Positions 29,190-38,742 of a DNA stretch of 60,669 bases are shown piece by piece (position 1 is the stretch's first letter; the number at the start of each line of letters is the position of its first letter). The stretch is taken from contig NW_014578252.1 of assembly GCF_000485595.1 (NCBI RefSeq), forward strand, positions 120,678 to 181,346, given 5' to 3'. The DNA comes from Priapulus caudatus (Eukaryota > Priapulida > Priapulimorpha > Priapulimorphida > Priapulidae). The notes below the pieces were generated by a model. That model did not search any database, had not been told where the DNA came from, and worked only from the letters and a program-made list of their open reading frames with translations. The position numbers and the translations under genes were made by a program.

Positions 29190-31517
29190 ATGTCGACCGA
29201 CAAAGAAGGTGTACAGGATGACCCTGAGGCCAGTGGAGCTGATCATGATGGACAGTCAGTCCAAGGCTCCCGCCGAAGACAGCTCACAGGGAGATGGGTG
29301 GAAAGTTGTCTTTCCGATAGGGGGCAAGAGGGCGACCCAACGCAACAGAGTGAGGCCCATAGACACAGCGCACGTGGATCGAAGGATCAGATTGACGAGG
29401 CCAGTGAGTCAGTGGGAGGCGCTTCGTCTGCAAGTGGTGCAGCGTACAGCGACATATCATCCAAGCGCTTGAAGGAAGAGCAGAGAAGGGTTGAGTTGGA
29501 GGCAAGGAGGTCGGCATTGAGGAGGATGCGGGAACTCGAGCTGGCAAAGCTTTCCTTAAAGCTAGATGAAGAGGAACTTCAACTCGATACGGACATCGCT
29601 GTATCCGATGCTAAGGCCAAGGTGTTGAACAGGTTCGAGCAGGCAGAGCACATCCGGTGGGAGGAAGATTATTTGCCCAAGAACAAGAATGAGCTGGGAG
29701 TCAGGAGCGATTGTTCACCTGTTCTACTGGATCCTAGTGCGGGATCATTCAAGCCTGAAGGCATGTATGTTCCTGCAATGGGAGGCGGGAGTCCTAATTT
29801 ACCTAGTGCGGACATTCGTAAGAGCATGGACCTTGTCGACCTGACCAAAGATGCCTTACATTCTGTCGTACAGCACCTCAGGAAGCCGGTGCCAGAAATA
29901 AAGAAGTTTGGAGGCAATGCACTAGAGTTTAGAAGGTTTCTTCGGCAATTTCAGGCAAAGGTGGGAGCCAATACGGATGACGATGACGAGAAGATGAACT
30001 ATCTAGAGCAGTTGACACACGGTGAGGCTCATAAGGTGGTTTCAGGATTTGGTCACCTGACTGGAGAAAAGGCATACAAAGCAGCGATGGAGCAGCTAGA
30101 GGAGCGCTATGGTGATAACGAGGTTATCGCTACAGCCTTCATCAAGAAGGCACTCGATTGGCCCATGGTGCGAGCTGGAGATGCGCAGGCGCTCGACGAA
30201 TTCTCCTTGTTCCTGGTAGAATGTGGGAATGCTGTGGAGAGTATTGGGGCAGGAAGTGTCCTGGAGTACTCGGAGAATGTCAAGAGACTGATGGGAAAGC
30301 TTCCATTTCACCTACACGACAGATGGAGGAACATAGTTCTGAGAGCAAAGGAAGCTCATAGAACTGTGAAATTTGCTGACTTCGTTCGTCTCGTGAAAGC
30401 AGAAGCGAAGAAAGTCAATGACCCCACATATGGCAATGCAGCAGTAGGGATGCACAGGAGTAAGGATCAGTCGTTAAAGGGTGGCACCGCGTTCAGGAGG
30501 AATAACTCCGTTCTCAATGCTGTTTGTGAAGTGTCAAGGCCGAAGACAGTCACTGAATCGAAATGTTCATACTGTGAATCTAGATCTCATTCCCTGGAGA
30601 ACTGCAAGGGCATAGTGACTGTGAGCCTGCAGGAGAGATATGATCACTTGAGAAGCAAAGGACTTTGCTTCGGGTGTCTGAAGAAGGGCCATATGGCAAG
30701 GATGTGTAGAGTCAGACGAACATGTGATGTCTGTAGAAGGCAGCATCCCACTATTCTTCACGACGAGTCCAGGAGGCCATCAACTGAGACGGCTAGAGAC
30801 CGCGGGACCGAGGAAACTGAAAAGAAAGAAGAAACCCCCAGCGTTTGTATGAGCTATCCTCTTGATACTAATGGTCAAGCAGGGGCCGGTGATGTTTCAT
30901 GTGCTATGGCTATAATCCCAGTAAGAGTAAAGCTGAAGAACAGATCTCACAGCATAGAGACATACGCTTTCTTCGACTCGGGTAGTAGTGTGTCATTTTG
31001 CACGGAAAGCGTGATGAGGCAGTTGGGAGGCAGTGGTAAGAAGATTCAGCTTACATTGAGCACCATGGGTGAACCCTTCAAAATGAGCACATATGCGCTG
31101 AATGGTCTTCAGGTTAGTGACCTCGTTATGGAGAACGTCATCGACTTACCAAGAGTCTACACGAAGGAACGGATGCCTGTCACAAGGGACCATATACCTA
31201 CACAGGAAGAAGTATCCAGGTGGTCGCACTTGTGTGAAGTACGCATACCAGAGATAAAGGCGGAAGTTGGACTTATGATTGGAAGTAACGTACCTGATGC
31301 CTATACTCCATTCGAGGTTCTCACAGGTGCCACTGGATCACCGCATGCAACAAGGACCAGAGTCGGATGGATCGTCTGGAACGTAATTAGAGACAACCCC
31401 ACCCCTGAAGTGAACAGGGTACACATCGAGGATAGGATTCGAGATGATACGCAGTTAGAGGAAATGGTGAGAAAATGCAAATGGAACATTTCTTGTGGTC
31501 TGTTGGCTTTGCAGTAA
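29190..31517 (+). CDS. BEL/Pao gag-protease polyprotein, truncated before reverse transcriptase
   Basis: ATG at 29190 (MSTDKEGVQDDPEAS) is the first in-frame ATG after the leader. Residues ~85-150 form a charged helix typical of Pao gags; ~240-420 is the DUF1759/DUF1758-type gag core, with FRRFLRQFQAKVGANTDDDD, LTHGEAHKVVSGF and KLPFHLHDRWRN. Zinc-knuckle cysteines lie at ~457-510 (CSYCESRSHSLENC, CFGCLKKGHMARMC, CDVC). An aspartic protease starts near residue 595 with FFDSGSSVSFC, and its flap/end region includes IGSNVP and RTRVGWIVWN. The reading frame is intact for 776 codons and then stops at 31517, just after the protease-RT linker. In an intact element pol would continue; here ~500 bp of other sequence intervenes. 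Confidence 0.9.
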   Translation: MSTDKEGVQDDPEASGADHDGQSVQGSRRRQLTGRWVESCLSDRGQEGDPTQQSEAHRHSARGSKDQIDEASESVGGASSASGAAYSDISSKRLKEEQRRVELEARRSALRRMRELELAKLSLKLDEEELQLDTDIAVSDAKAKVLNRFEQAEHIRWEEDYLPKNKNELGVRSDCSPVLLDPSAGSFKPEGMYVPAMGGGSPNLPSADIRKSMDLVDLTKDALHSVVQHLRKPVPEIKKFGGNALEFRRFLRQFQAKVGANTDDDDEKMNYLEQLTHGEAHKVVSGFGHLTGEKAYKAAMEQLEERYGDNEVIATAFIKKALDWPMVRAGDAQALDEFSLFLVECGNAVESIGAGSVLEYSENVKRLMGKLPFHLHDRWRNIVLRAKEAHRTVKFADFVRLVKAEAKKVNDPTYGNAAVGMHRSKDQSLKGGTAFRRNNSVLNAVCEVSRPKTVTESKCSYCESRSHSLENCKGIVTVSLQERYDHLRSKGLCFGCLKKGHMARMCRVRRTCDVCRRQHPTILHDESRRPSTETARDRGTEETEKKEETPSVCMSYPLDTNGQAGAGDVSCAMAIIPVRVKLKNRSHSIETYAFFDSGSSVSFCTESVMRQLGGSGKKIQLTLSTMGEPFKMSTYALNGLQVSDLVMENVIDLPRVYTKERMPVTRDHIPTQEEVSRWSHLCEVRIPEIKAEVGLMIGSNVPDAYTPFEVLTGATGSPHATRTRVGWIVWNVIRDNPTPEVNRVHIEDRIRDDTQLEEMVRKCKWNISCGLLALQ

Positions 31518-31753
31518 GAATAAACAACTACCGGGAAGACAGGGAAGTAATGATTGAGAGAACAAAGAAGTTCTGGTCTCTGGCATCGGGAACGCCTGAG
31601 TGGACGGATGTGAGGATAATTTCTCTCATGAAGGAGCTGGGAATCTCAGCACCTGTCTTGGATTCGGATCTAGAGTTCCAGGACATGACCAGCATGACGG
31701 AGGCAGATCTCCTCAAGACCATGCTGGAGATGGGAATTCTGAACAATGTTTAA
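31475..31753 (+). pseudogene. inserted foreign segment with a short SAM-like ORF
   Basis: From about 31470 the sequence no longer matches BEL. A 92-codon frame contains TPEWTDVRIISLMKELGI then LEFQDMTSMTEADLLKTMLE MGI and a stop. The late MTxxDLxxxxxxMGI pattern resembles the last helices of a SAM domain, but I cannot be sure. It continues into an AT-rich, UTR-like stretch up to about 32010, where BEL resumes. It may be a host transcript fragment captured in place of the reverse transcriptase. Confidence 0.35.
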
Positions 31754-32013
31754 GGTTGGATTTCCTCCCTTCCTTGGAAACATGATTCATGGTTTGCCAA
31801 AATGGCATTTTCAGTGTGTATTTAATTCTCTTTTTAGTGTGCATTTGAATCTCTTTGTTCTTGAGATGCAAGTGCAAAACCTTATTTAATCCTCCTTTTC
31901 TTGAGGAATGTGCATCATATTGCATTTTTATGGACATGCTAAAGGCATGACTTTCCAAGTTTTTGTGTGAGAGTGTGAGTGGAATGCAGTTGAGTTTGAA
32001 AGTGTGAGTAAAA
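31754..32013 (+). other. remainder of the non-BEL insert
   Basis: UTR-like, no ORF. Short direct repeats (GTGTGNATTTNAATTCTCTTT near 31816 and GTGTGCATTTGAATCTCTTT near 31838). Confidence 0.5.
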
Positions 32014-33693
32014 GTGCGAGATAGACCAGCCACAAGACGAGGTATCCTGTCGATAGTGAGTTCAGTGTACGATCCCCTTGGAGCGGCATCTCCCTTCGTG
32101 CTGATCGCCAAGTCCATACTTCAGGGATTGTGTAAACGGCAAGTTGGATGGGATGAGGAGATCACAGGTGCCGATCTGAGACATTGGAACGACTGGCTGA
32201 GTCAACTTCAAGGCCTGGAAGATGTGACGATCAAACGGTGCTATAAACCACAGAACTTTGGCAATGTTGTGTCTTGTCAACTGCATAGTTTCTCAGATGC
32301 TAGTGACATGGGTCTTGGAATGGTATTCTATCTGCGCCTCGTTGATGATAGTGGACAGGTTCAATGTTCCTTTCTCTTGGGAAAGGCCAGAGTCGCCCCC
32401 TTGAAGGCTGTAACAGTGCCCAGGATGGAGCTCACCGCAGCAGCGGCGGCCGTGAGACTCTGCAAGGTGATTTCGGAACGGCTAGGTTATTCCATTGATC
32501 GGATCTTCTACTGGACAGACAGTACATCGGTACTGCGGTACATAGCCAACAGGAACTTGCGCTTCCATACGTTTGTCGCAAATCGGCTAGCTGTTATTCA
32601 TGAGGCACACAGGTCCTGTGGTCACTTAGGGAAGAACGCGATCTTGTCTGTTATTCGACAGAAGTACTGGATTCTAGGTGCTCACACTGCTCTGAAAGCT
32701 CTAGTCTCTAAGTGCGTGACATGCAGGAAATATAGGGCTCCCTGTGGCACACAGAAGATGGCTGACTTGCCCAGTGAGAGATTGATCCCTGACGAGCCAC
32801 CGTTTAGCAGAGTCGGACTGGATTTCTTCGGGCCATTTGAACTGAAGCACGGAAGGAGTATGGTCAAGCGGTACGGAGTAATCTTCACGTGCCTGGTCAC
32901 GCGTGCAGTTCACCTGGAGGTAGCGTTCTCACTCGATACGGATTCGTGCGTTAATGCCATCCGCCGATTCATAGCTCGCCGAGGTAAGCCTGTTTTTATG
33001 AGATCGGATAACGGGACTAACCTCGTGGGCGCAGAGAGAGAGATTAGAGAAGAGATCCAGAGGTGGAACTTAGATAGGATGCACGGGGACATGCTCCGGA
33101 TTGGAGTTCAGTGGGAGTTTAACCCACCATCGGCTTCACATTTCGGCGGTGTGTGGGAGAGGCTCATCAGATCTGTACGGAAAGTGTTGTATTCCGTTAT
33201 GCATGAGCAGACTGTAAGAATAGACGACGAAGGGCTGCAGACGCTTTTTTGCGAGGTAGAGGCCATCTTGAATGGACGTCCGCTGACAGCAGCATCCGAC
33301 AGTGTCAACGACCTTAACGTGCTCACTCCAAATCACCTGTTACTCCTACGTCCGGGAGAGTGGTTCCCTCCAGGAACCTTTGTCAAGACAGACAACTACT
33401 CCAGGAGAAGGTGGAGACAGATCCAATACTTGGCGGATCTGTTCTGGGAAAGATGGAGGAAGGAGTATCTACCTCTTCTCCAAAGTAGGCAGAAGTGGGC
33501 AAAGGAGAGAAGAAGTATGCGGGTTGGTGACCTCGTGATGATTGCGGATAACTCACGCTTGGAACATCGGAAGAATCCAAGATGTCATGAAAGTCAAGAA
33601 CGGCATTGTGAGGGTGGTAAAGGTCAGGACCGGCTCGACACTATTTACGCGTCCTGTGGCAAAACTTTGTCTCATTCTGGAATCAGACTTTAA
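32014..33693 (+). CDS. BEL/Pao pol: RNase H and integrase
   Basis: Frame without its own ATG, resuming at RRGILSIVSSVYDPLGAASP, the linker that follows the BEL reverse transcriptase. Then SFSDASDMGLGMVFYLR and PRMELTAAAAAV (RNase H), SCGHLGKNAILSVIRQKYWI and CVTCRKYRAPCGTQKM (HHCC zinc region), VGLDFFGPFELK, MRSDNGTNLVGAE and FGGVWERLI (integrase D, D and E segments), and RRRWRQIQYLADLFWERW. After about 33560 the frame no longer matches the WPLGRV..VRVVKV tail and ends at 33693, so a frameshift near 33565 is likely. RT is absent. Orientation and spacing pair this with the gag-protease ORF at 29190 as one internally rearranged element. Confidence 0.9.
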   Translation: MRDRPATRRGILSIVSSVYDPLGAASPFVLIAKSILQGLCKRQVGWDEEITGADLRHWNDWLSQLQGLEDVTIKRCYKPQNFGNVVSCQLHSFSDASDMGLGMVFYLRLVDDSGQVQCSFLLGKARVAPLKAVTVPRMELTAAAAAVRLCKVISERLGYSIDRIFYWTDSTSVLRYIANRNLRFHTFVANRLAVIHEAHRSCGHLGKNAILSVIRQKYWILGAHTALKALVSKCVTCRKYRAPCGTQKMADLPSERLIPDEPPFSRVGLDFFGPFELKHGRSMVKRYGVIFTCLVTRAVHLEVAFSLDTDSCVNAIRRFIARRGKPVFMRSDNGTNLVGAEREIREEIQRWNLDRMHGDMLRIGVQWEFNPPSASHFGGVWERLIRSVRKVLYSVMHEQTVRIDDEGLQTLFCEVEAILNGRPLTAASDSVNDLNVLTPNHLLLLRPGEWFPPGTFVKTDNYSRRRWRQIQYLADLFWERWRKEYLPLLQSRQKWAKERRSMRVGDLVMIADNSRLEHRKNPRCHESQERHCEGGKGQDRLDTIYASCGKTLSHSGIRL

Positions 33694-33735
33694 TGATTAG
33701 TGTGCGAGCTGTGTAGGGATGGACAGTTTCGATTG

Positions 33736-33966
33736 TTACATGCTGTGCATGCTACTGCCGCTATCTCTTTTGACCATGGCATCGCGCCCATACATTCCAT
33801 CATTGCTCTTGGCGGCATGTTTCTTAACGAACTTCCATAGGTCGTTCAACTCTACGGTCATCCCCTTTTGCCTATTGCTGTAGACGACGTTCCTGCACCT
33901 GTCGTCAACGTACAACGGTAGCTTTCCCACGAATTGCATGAGCTTGTCGGGATACTGCAGGACCAT
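33736..33966 (-). pseudogene. fragment of a second BEL/Pao gag, opposite strand
   Basis: The minus-strand frame has KLMQFVGKLPLYVDDRCRNV then VELNDLWKFVKKHAAKSND and MYGRDAM. This is the LPxxLxDRWR...VxKxAxxxNDPxYG box of BEL gags, also found in the neighbouring element as KLPFHLHDRWRN, but clearly diverged from it. It begins about 40 bp after that element ends and points the other way, so it is a separate insertion. Confidence 0.75.
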
Positions 33967-34149
33967 GATGATCCATCAAATGACATGAAATACTACGAAT
34001 ATCATTGCATAATCGCATAATACAAACATGAAGATAATAATGGAAATAGTAGTGTAGATGAACATATTTCATAACTGTTCAGGGCCACAAGAAATCATAT
34101 TTATAACTTACAACCCAAATACATCTTTTAGAAACACATTTTGTCTAGT

Positions 34150-34177
34150 CCATATATATATATATATATATATGCAT
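34150..34177. repeat. AT microsatellite
   Basis: A run of TATATATATA inside otherwise featureless sequence at 33967-34320. Confidence 0.9.
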
Positions 34178-34326
34178 ATGTCCAATGATCTTAGCTTCCC
34201 ATCCATGTGGATGTATACTAAACAATCCTTTTCATTGCATGTGATTTGTTTTAGCTGGAATGCTGGAATCTTCGCAAATGCTGCGTTGGCATAAAATAAC
34301 AACCATTAAGTAGCTTTGTAAGCTCG

Positions 34327-34406
34327 TGCAGGGCGTCGCATTACGTTCACGCGTGTCCTCACACTCATCCTCTCCTCCAGGGCGTCGCAGTACGTTCACG
34401 CGAGTC
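34327..34406. repeat. two copies of CAGGGCGTCGCANTACGTTC
   Basis: A ~27-bp unit, CAGGGCGTCGCA(T/G)TACGT then TCACGCG, is repeated 50 bp apart (34329 and 34378). Confidence 0.8.
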
Positions 34407-34700
34407 ATTACAAATTCAAATTCAAATTGAAATTGAAATAAAGTTTATTGCACAGATAATCGTACATCATACAGGCAAATATGGTACAAACTACGATAAA
34501 ACAAATTCCTAGGCTCATAAAAACATCATAATACATGATAATAAATGTTTCGGTTATTTAACATAAATGAACGTTCTATCCAAAAAACAACAAGACTTGA
34601 AACTACTGTAATAAAATACAAACTGCTAAACTACGTTCACGAACAACTTTCATCTCACTATCGCGGTAAGTATCGCGTGCCGTGGATAGTAACGTATGGT
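34407..34700 (-). mobile_element. LINE-like 3' end with simple-repeat tail
   Basis: In the minus direction the sequence reads ACTTTATTTCAATTTCAATT then TGAATTTGAATTTG, an AATAAACTTTATTTCAA-type tail typical of the 3' end of CR1/L2-like LINEs. Upstream in the same orientation there is GTACGATTATCTGTGCAATAAAC. The upstream body contains no clear reverse transcriptase. Confidence 0.45.
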
Positions 34701-34737
34701 ATCGGAAACTGCACGCACCCTCAGTTCATATGTAGGA

Positions 34738-35215
34738 CTAGTAAAGTCTGGGTGTTCGTCTAAACCTATCTGTATTTAGCTTGCGATATGTGCTGTGATT
34801 TACTTCATTATTTGTATATATGACCATTTCTCTTTTGGGTGGATCTTGTCGTAGCTTCAATGAATGTTCGATAAACACTTTGACAGTTGGAGGACGTCGG
34901 CCACATGATTTGTGATGAATAACCATTTTATGCATGATTTCCCTACAAATGTTAAGTGTCGAAATTTGTCTTCAATCTTTTTTCTGATGTCGTTCGTCGC
35001 AGTGGATGTGGTGTCGCTCCTCCATACACTGTCCATCGTACAGCACTTCTCTGGGCGACAATACCGTTCCACTCAGATTCTTGACCTGCAAGGAAATCGC
35101 CATACTTCACACGAATCACAATATCTATTCGTGCACCTCTTCTTTTCACTGTGCCACGCTTCATCTTGAATAGTCGCTCCATTTCGTCTACCTCGACTTC
35201 TCTTACATCGTTCAT
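34738..35215 (-). pseudogene. unrecognised minus-strand coding remnant in two frames
   Basis: Frame 1 (35215-34952) encodes MERLFKMKRGTVKRRGARID, IVIRVKYGDFLAGQESEWNG, VAQRSAVRWTVYGG and TSEKRLKTNFDT. Frame 2 (34935-34738) encodes VIHHKSCGRRPPTVKVFIEH SLKLRQDPPKREMVIYTNNE. Residue patterns look like real protein, with conserved-looking charged motifs, and the two pieces follow each other with a small gap that contains one or two stops. I do not recognise a family. Since it lies upstream of a LINE-like tail on the same strand it could belong to that element, but no RT or endonuclease motif is visible. Confidence 0.35.
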
Positions 35216-35299
35216 GTGTCCTATTTCGAAACGTTAAATGCCGTGAGTCATGCTGTCTTGACCTCGCAGCGTTAGCTTATACACGCTTCATTGAAACTG

Positions 35300-35335
35300 G
35301 GGCGCCTCCGCCGGGCGGGCCGGCCGGCCATTATG
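35300..35335. other. short GC-rich block
   Basis: CCGCCGGGCGGGCCGGCCGGCC, in two halves, stands out from AT-rich flanks. It is largely self-complementary and may be a foldback terminus. Confidence 0.4.
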
Positions 35336-35394
35336 GACTATTTGGATGTCAACTGTGTGAGGGTTGATTTTACCCCACTGTCCATCGTCCTCTC

Positions 35395-35541
35395 ATGACA
35401 GCCTACGATAAGCAGCTTCGTAAACGCATGCTTCGTATTGAAGAGGATGCGATATTTGTGGGAATGAGGAGCACTCATCTTTTGCACACGTTCCTTACAT
35501 CTCAAGAGTCCTCGATCCTCAAAGAGGCCAAGTTAACTTAA
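35395..35541 (+). CDS. 48-codon ORF, possible death-fold (CARD-like) remnant
   Basis: MTAYDKQLRKRMLRIEEDAI then HLLHTFLTSQESSILKEAKL and a stop at 35539. Read-through in another frame continues VDHIVRIIREEGIRWW. The helix pattern (LxxxRxxL...LLHxFLTxxExxILKE...VxxIVxxIxxxG) resembles a CARD, but similarity by eye in a 60-residue helical segment is weak evidence. It could equally be an unrelated helical fragment. Confidence 0.25.
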   Translation: MTAYDKQLRKRMLRIEEDAIFVGMRSTHLLHTFLTSQESSILKEAKLT

Positions 35542-35794
35542 TTGCGTCGACCATATCGTGCGAATAATCCGAGAAGAAGGAATCCGTTGGTGGTGCCCTA
35601 GCCGGCGGAGAAGGATTCTTATGTGCTCGCACCTCGGGTCTATGCCCGGCTTACGGCCTTATTACAGCATAGTACGGCGTATAATCATGCATGTTGCATT
35701 TGTGTCTTACAACGGGTTCGAGGCGCGACCGTACACCGCTAATTGTTCTTCTATTCGAAACCTACGACATTACAGTGCTAGGGGTTGCTACAAT

Positions 35795-35990
35795 AGCTAC
35801 ACCCCATGGGGTTGGAGTTCCACATCCCTGTATAGGTTGCAAAATTGCACCCCACTACAGGGTGCATTTGTGCACCCCATTGGGTTGCAAATTGCACCCC
35901 TGTATAGGGTTGCAAGTTACACCCCAGTATAGAGTGCATTTCCCGAGCATATTCGGTCACAATTGCACCCTAAGGGGTGCACGTTTCAAC
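35795..35990. repeat. GGGTTGCAAATTGCACCCC array
   Basis: Six or more degenerate copies of a ~32-bp unit with internal inverted symmetry (GGGTGCAA / TTGCACCC). Each unit can fold on itself. It occupies otherwise empty sequence. Confidence 0.75.
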
Positions 35991-36852
35991 ATATATGCAT
36001 GGGTGCAAATATCAAGCCTTGCTCCCATGACAGCTACAAATAGACACACAAATACTATGTATATTCAGTATTGCAATTTATGTATCACGAAACAATATTG
36101 CTGTAAAAGAAAGTATGAAGTCATAAACAATATATGGGAAATGTACACCAAGTTTTACCATGAAAAATGCCACAATTCCTTGCAATCAGCAAGAACGAAA
36201 CTCGTATCTAAGGACTGCTATGTTAATAAGTAAATCGCTATATACCATGCATATATAATGCATATATATACAGCAGCTATAATAAGCAAGCATATATATC
36301 GACTACAAAAAATTACTACATCTTCAGTGCACTCCTTATAACAAAGTGGTTGCGAGCAGTGAAATTACTTTAATATCTTACAATGTTGTTATATCAAGGT
36401 TACTGAAAATGTCAATAACTAACTGACGAGCCTACCAACCAGGAAAAAGACTGTTACAACGACAGTTTGTTATACATATATCAGTGTTCTTTATAACGAG
36501 TCGACTCTATACATGTATCATCAAAATGAACAGATTCTTGCATCTGCACGAAGTCGACTAATATTTACTTTCATTGTAATAGGTGCATAATGACGATGAT
36601 CATGTACAATTGCTATACAAAGTCATTTCAAATATAATCACTTCAAACTGACATGTTGAACAAAGAGATTAACTCCAAGTAATATTTGCTGAAGAAATGT
36701 AATTGCAAGTACTTTTTCACTTCACATAAAATCATGACCTCACATTTCGACTCATGTGAATGGTCAATTCACCAATAAATCATCCAAACTATTGATACAA
36801 TACGGTCAAGTGAAATACACGTATCTAGACGTGTTATAAAAACAATCGTTAC
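35991..36852. other. no gene recognised
   Basis: AT-rich, with CATATATAATGCATATATATAC runs (in two parts) around 36246-36275. No domain in any ORF. Confidence 0.5.
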
Positions 36853-37035
36853 TGTTGTGTTGTGTATTGAAATCTTGTTTACAATATTGTGCTGCCACCT
36901 ATATGGTGTTATGGTAACTATGTAGGCTACCCATAAGTCTCTCTCTTTCCGGTGTACCATGTAATAACGGCATGCAATAAATACGAGTTCCATTTACAAG
37001 AGCAGATTATTCTTTATATAAGAACTTTGAATACA
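36853..37035 (+). repeat. Ty3/gypsy 5' LTR
   Basis: 183 bp from TGTTGTGTTGTG to GAATACA. Contains ATATAAGAAC near 37015 and ATGCAATAAATACG (AATAAA). The inverse copy at 38743-38924 defines both ends. The sequence just after it, ATATCTGGCGACGAGGATG, has the usual TCTGGCGACGAGGAT primer-binding pattern of this gypsy group. Confidence 0.85.
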
Positions 37036-37188
37036 ATATCTGGCGACGAGGATGTGCAACAACACCCACTGCATCAACGGAAGACAAGGGGGAGATCGGA
37101 TGTGAATCTGTGAGTAGAAAAATTCCTCGCAAAAATTTACTTGTCGAACGAGACCACACGTCCTTCTGCGACCGTCTCCACGGAAGAT

Positions 37189-37612
37189 ATGGCCTTACCG
37201 AACTTCCCAGCCTTCGAAGTGCAAGCCGACAACAACGTTGGACCCAGATGGGACAAATGGATTTCCCGATACGAGCGACTGATCACGGCGATGGACATTG
37301 CAAACCCCGTACGAAAGCAAGCCCTGCTCCTTCACTATGGTGGACCTGATCTAGACGAAATCCATGACACGCTGACCGTGGAGGCACCCGACGAAAATCA
37401 CGATGTTTACCAACGATCGAAAGATGCTCTCACTGCCTACTTCACGCCAAAGAAAAACACAGCATTCGAAGTATATACATTCAGGCAGGCAGCACAACTC
37501 GAAGGTGAGAAAATTAACACTTTCGTTACGAGACTCAGAAAATTGGCGAAATCATGTGATTTTTCTGAGCCAGAAAAGGAATTCAATTCTTTCTCAAATT
37601 TTCAATGATATT
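37189..37612 (+). pseudogene. gypsy gag, N-terminal two-thirds
   Basis: ATG at 37189 gives MALPNFPAFEVQADNNVGPR then WDKWISRYERLITAMDI, ALLLHYGGPDLDEIHDTL and YFTPKKNTAFEVYTFRQA, ending at CDFSEPEKE. A frameshift near 37582 moves to ILSQIF and then similarity stops. This is the usual capsid region of K02A2.6-type gypsy gags. The rest of gag (IFSCSSQPLRRRALRG) is found on the opposite strand at 42854, starting at the residues where this copy stops. Confidence 0.8.
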
Positions 37613-37724
37613 ACACTCACAGGTATACAAGATGAGGTTTGTATGCACGATACATGAACGGCCATTTTATATGTTACTCAACTTAAATTTCACTTAATAA
37701 ACCTATTCACAATTCTTGAAACAT

Positions 37725-37957
37725 TTGTCAGTTAATTCTTCTGAATTTCCTGGCCAAAGAAAACATCTCAGAGTCATTACAAGAATTTGATTTTTACATT
37801 GTTAGAGATATATTTCTGGCCTGCAACTGTTATATGTCATACATGTAGAGTAACCGGATGTTTCATTAGGGAAGAAAGTACTAATTTTATTTTTGCTTCT
37901 GTAATGACATAACTCATACGAATACAAACATTCTTTCAAGTTTGAAAATAATTCGAA
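37725..37957 (-). repeat. inverted copy of the 28.2-28.4 kb repeat
   Basis: Reverse complement of 28205-28442 with small differences, truncated on the right by the gap. Landmarks are GCCAAAGAAAACATCTC and GTAACCGGATGTTTCATTAG. Confidence 0.9.
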
Positions 37958-37982
37958 NNNNNNNNNNNNNNNNNNNNNNNNN
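37958..37982. other. assembly gap (25 N)
   Basis: Fixed-length placeholder like the one at 13742. It lies between the two oppositely oriented gypsy halves, which matters for interpreting them. Confidence 0.95.
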
Positions 37983-38214
37983 GATGCCTGGTCGCTAGCC
38001 GCATGTCGATATTTTCATAATATCACTTCCCCGTAGAAGTGTAGGGCCTATATAGTAGATATCCTATAGTTTGCCGTCAATTGTTATCATTAGGTTTCCT
38101 GACTTAGCAAACTTAATCATGGCCCCACAACTCCAATTACAAGTAGGCTAGGCCTACCTAACTTGGGCATAATAATAAAAAACCAATAACAAAAATAATA
38201 AATAAGAATAATAT

Positions 38215-38425
38215 TGCACTATGGAATTATATCATATAATATCTTATAATCTTATATATATATCTATATATATATATAAGAATATATATATATAGATTAT
38301 AAGATATAATTATAATATAATCTAATAAGATATATTAATAGATTATAAGATATATTAAGATTATATATCTTATATCTTATATATTAAATATATATATCTT
38401 ATAATCTTATATATAATATAATTTA
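38215..38425. repeat. AT-rich palindromic satellite
   Basis: Repeated TTATAATCTTATATATAT and inverse AATATATATATATAGATTAT units, strongly self-complementary over ~200 bp. Prone to cruciform formation and to assembly error. Confidence 0.85.
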
Positions 38426-38681
38426 AATACATTTATGCTATTTAAAGAAATTTTATTTAAACGGCTAAGGATTTTTATATGGGCCAAGACTATAGAGAGA
38501 GCACTGTTAAGCACTCCCTATTCATGCAACCCAGCCACTTCACTCATGATTTTATCCAGAGAGACCGGATACAAGATGGCCTTGCGCAAAAGATGCGTTG
38601 TTCCCCGACCGCGAAAGCGCGTTAAGCGCGCACTCCGCGGGACTGGGCGCACGCGACCGCGGGATGTATAGCTATATAGCT

Positions 38682-38739
38682 CCCGCTATACGCATGTCGC
38701 GCGCCGAAGGAAGGCGGGCGCGCGAATGCGTATAGCGGG
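38682..38739. repeat. GC-rich hairpin next to the LTR
   Basis: CCCGCTATACGCAT (38682) and ATGCGTATAGCGGG (38726) are exact inverses; inside, GTCGCGCGCC faces GGCGGGCGCGCGA. The hairpin ends three bases before the LTR boundary at 38743. It is very unlike the adjoining AT satellite. Confidence 0.8.
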
Positions 38740-38742
38740 TAT

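Noticed and set aside
35795-35990. Hairpin units as tRNA or microRNA genes
   Set aside because: Units are tandem and symmetric with no tRNA landmarks; microRNA status cannot be judged from sequence alone.
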